Part shown: piece after piece, positions 63,464 to 64,000 of the stretch
How the letters are laid out: each line of letters begins with the position of its first letter
How positions within the stretch are numbered: the first letter of the stretch is position 1
Assembly: GCA_004154925.1 (NCBI GenBank)
Contig: QJNS01000079.1
Span: 232,156 to 296,155 of the forward strand
Direction of reading: 5' to 3'
Source: Monosporascus cannonballus
Taxonomy: Eukaryota > Ascomycota > Sordariomycetes > Xylariales
Length of the DNA: 64,000 nucleotides
Made by a program: the position numbers and the translations under genes
The notes under the pieces: model-generated
What the model saw: only the letters and a program-made list of their open reading frames with translations
Database searches by the model: none
What the model was told of the DNA's origin: nothing

Positions 63464-63771
63464 TCAACCGAGCACGAGCTCGTATATTATGATCAGCGTA
63501 TTAGCTATTATCAGAGGGACTGTTCGCCGATTAGCTGGCCGCCCATCCCGTGGAGAAGGGCGTGAGACGTACACCGCATCAATGTCCGTATGCTGGCGAT
63601 CAGATGAACGACCTTAGCGCGCACACTCTGCGCATCAGCACCAGTGCCAAAGGCCGGGTCGTAGGTCGTAGGCGACAGGTTGATGCGCGCTAGGAAGCGA
63701 TCTTCGGACAGGATGGAGACGGCATTGAGAAGGAGGCACGTCACGTAGAAGAGGTTGCCTAGGAACAACAT
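63464..63771 (-). CDS. YOS1: Yos1-like ER-Golgi transport protein (IER3IP1 homologue)
   Basis: Two exons by hand: 63,771-63,573 and 63,519-63,464, giving 84 residues. Yos1 is a small membrane protein of the Yip1-Yif1 complex that is needed for COPII transport from ER to Golgi. The start MLFLGNLFYVTCLLLNAVSI is the first membrane segment, followed by the family signature LSEDRFLARI (residues 21-30), a conserved VVHLIASIRTLMR (54-66) and a second membrane segment ending ANTLIIIYELVLG. The 53-bp intron starts GTACGT, has a branch-like AGCTAAT and ends GAACAG. It falls after the first base of codon 67 and is required to reach the conserved C terminus; reading through would give an unrelated tail ending at 63,511. 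Residue 67 is Phe, where the family usually has Ile or Val. Length is normal. Confidence 0.9.
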
Positions 63772-64000
63772 CTTCGCCTAGTTTTCTGGGAGTCCGCGAG
63801 GAAGGTCTTTGTGTGTGGTTGGACCGGGAGCTGGCAGGTCCTGGCTGAAAGGGGGGGCTTGTTGGCAAGACGGAATAGATGTGGTTCTTAGAATTGATGA
63901 TGACACCAGGCGCAGGTGTTGCCAGGTCTCTGTCGCAGGTGCGTCTTAATATGGGGCCGAAGTTATTCCGGGTTGCGCTAAGTCCACCTCAGTACCGGGG
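63772..64000 (-). promoter_or_regulatory. Upstream region of YOS1
   Basis: Normal-composition DNA to the window end; should hold the YOS1 leader and promoter. No clear element seen. Confidence 0.35.

Noticed and set aside
1..64000. CRISPR array or bacterial operon
   Set aside because: No regularly spaced short repeats; introns, RIP and gene families all point to a fungal nuclear genome.

Overview
The window comes from a filamentous ascomycete (Pezizomycotina). Three protein genes at the right end have fungal homologues, two of them carry short fungal introns, and the left 87% has the signature of repeat-induced point mutation (RIP). Bases 1 to about 55,715 are extremely AT-rich, with C-to-T and G-to-A changes that turned transposon reading frames into strings of stop codons. 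From about 55,715 to 64,000 the base composition is normal for a gene region.

Left compartment (1-55,715): a transposon graveyard. At its core is one Ty3/gypsy family present at least five times, always on the minus strand (copies A, B, F, G and E). Three elements are stacked and resolve to the base: gypsy copy A (3,866-19,337) was interrupted by a Fot1/pogo-like DNA transposon (10,327-18,864), and that was interrupted by gypsy copy B (10,375-17,070). Target duplications fit at every level (TTTAY, TA, CTAAG). A 221-bp solo LTR with a perfect 5-bp duplication sits in copy F. A complete Tc1-like transposon (44,730-46,130, DD34E spacing) sits in copy E. Three very short LTR-like insertions (about 130-150 bp) with TGTTACGGC termini lie at 9.37, 42.19 and 48.28 kb. 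A copia-like RT/RNase H relic lies near 31.1-31.4 kb. Several unidentified repeats link 29.6-30.5 kb with 54.9-55.8 kb (inverted) and 38.7-39.2 kb with 54.2-54.7 kb (direct).

Right compartment (55,715-64,000): RRB1/GRWD1-type WD40 ribosome-assembly gene (plus strand, no intron); a three-exon gene on the minus strand for a fungal amidoligase-family protein, convergent with RRB1; about 3.9 kb of normal-composition DNA in which I recognise no gene; and a two-exon YOS1 (IER3IP1 homologue) gene on the minus strand. The exon structures were read by hand from splice consensus and reading phase. A 47-codon open frame at 55,724 lies where the mutated compartment ends, partly inside a repeat whose other copy is heavily mutated.

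The host genes do not form an obvious functional cluster: ribosome assembly, a predicted carboxylate-amine ligase and ER-Golgi transport. I found no CRISPR array, rRNA or tRNA gene. I did not find a convincing new biological system. The best leads are the datable nested transposon stack, the short-LTR family, the RIP boundary inside a repeat, and the uncharacterised amidoligase.
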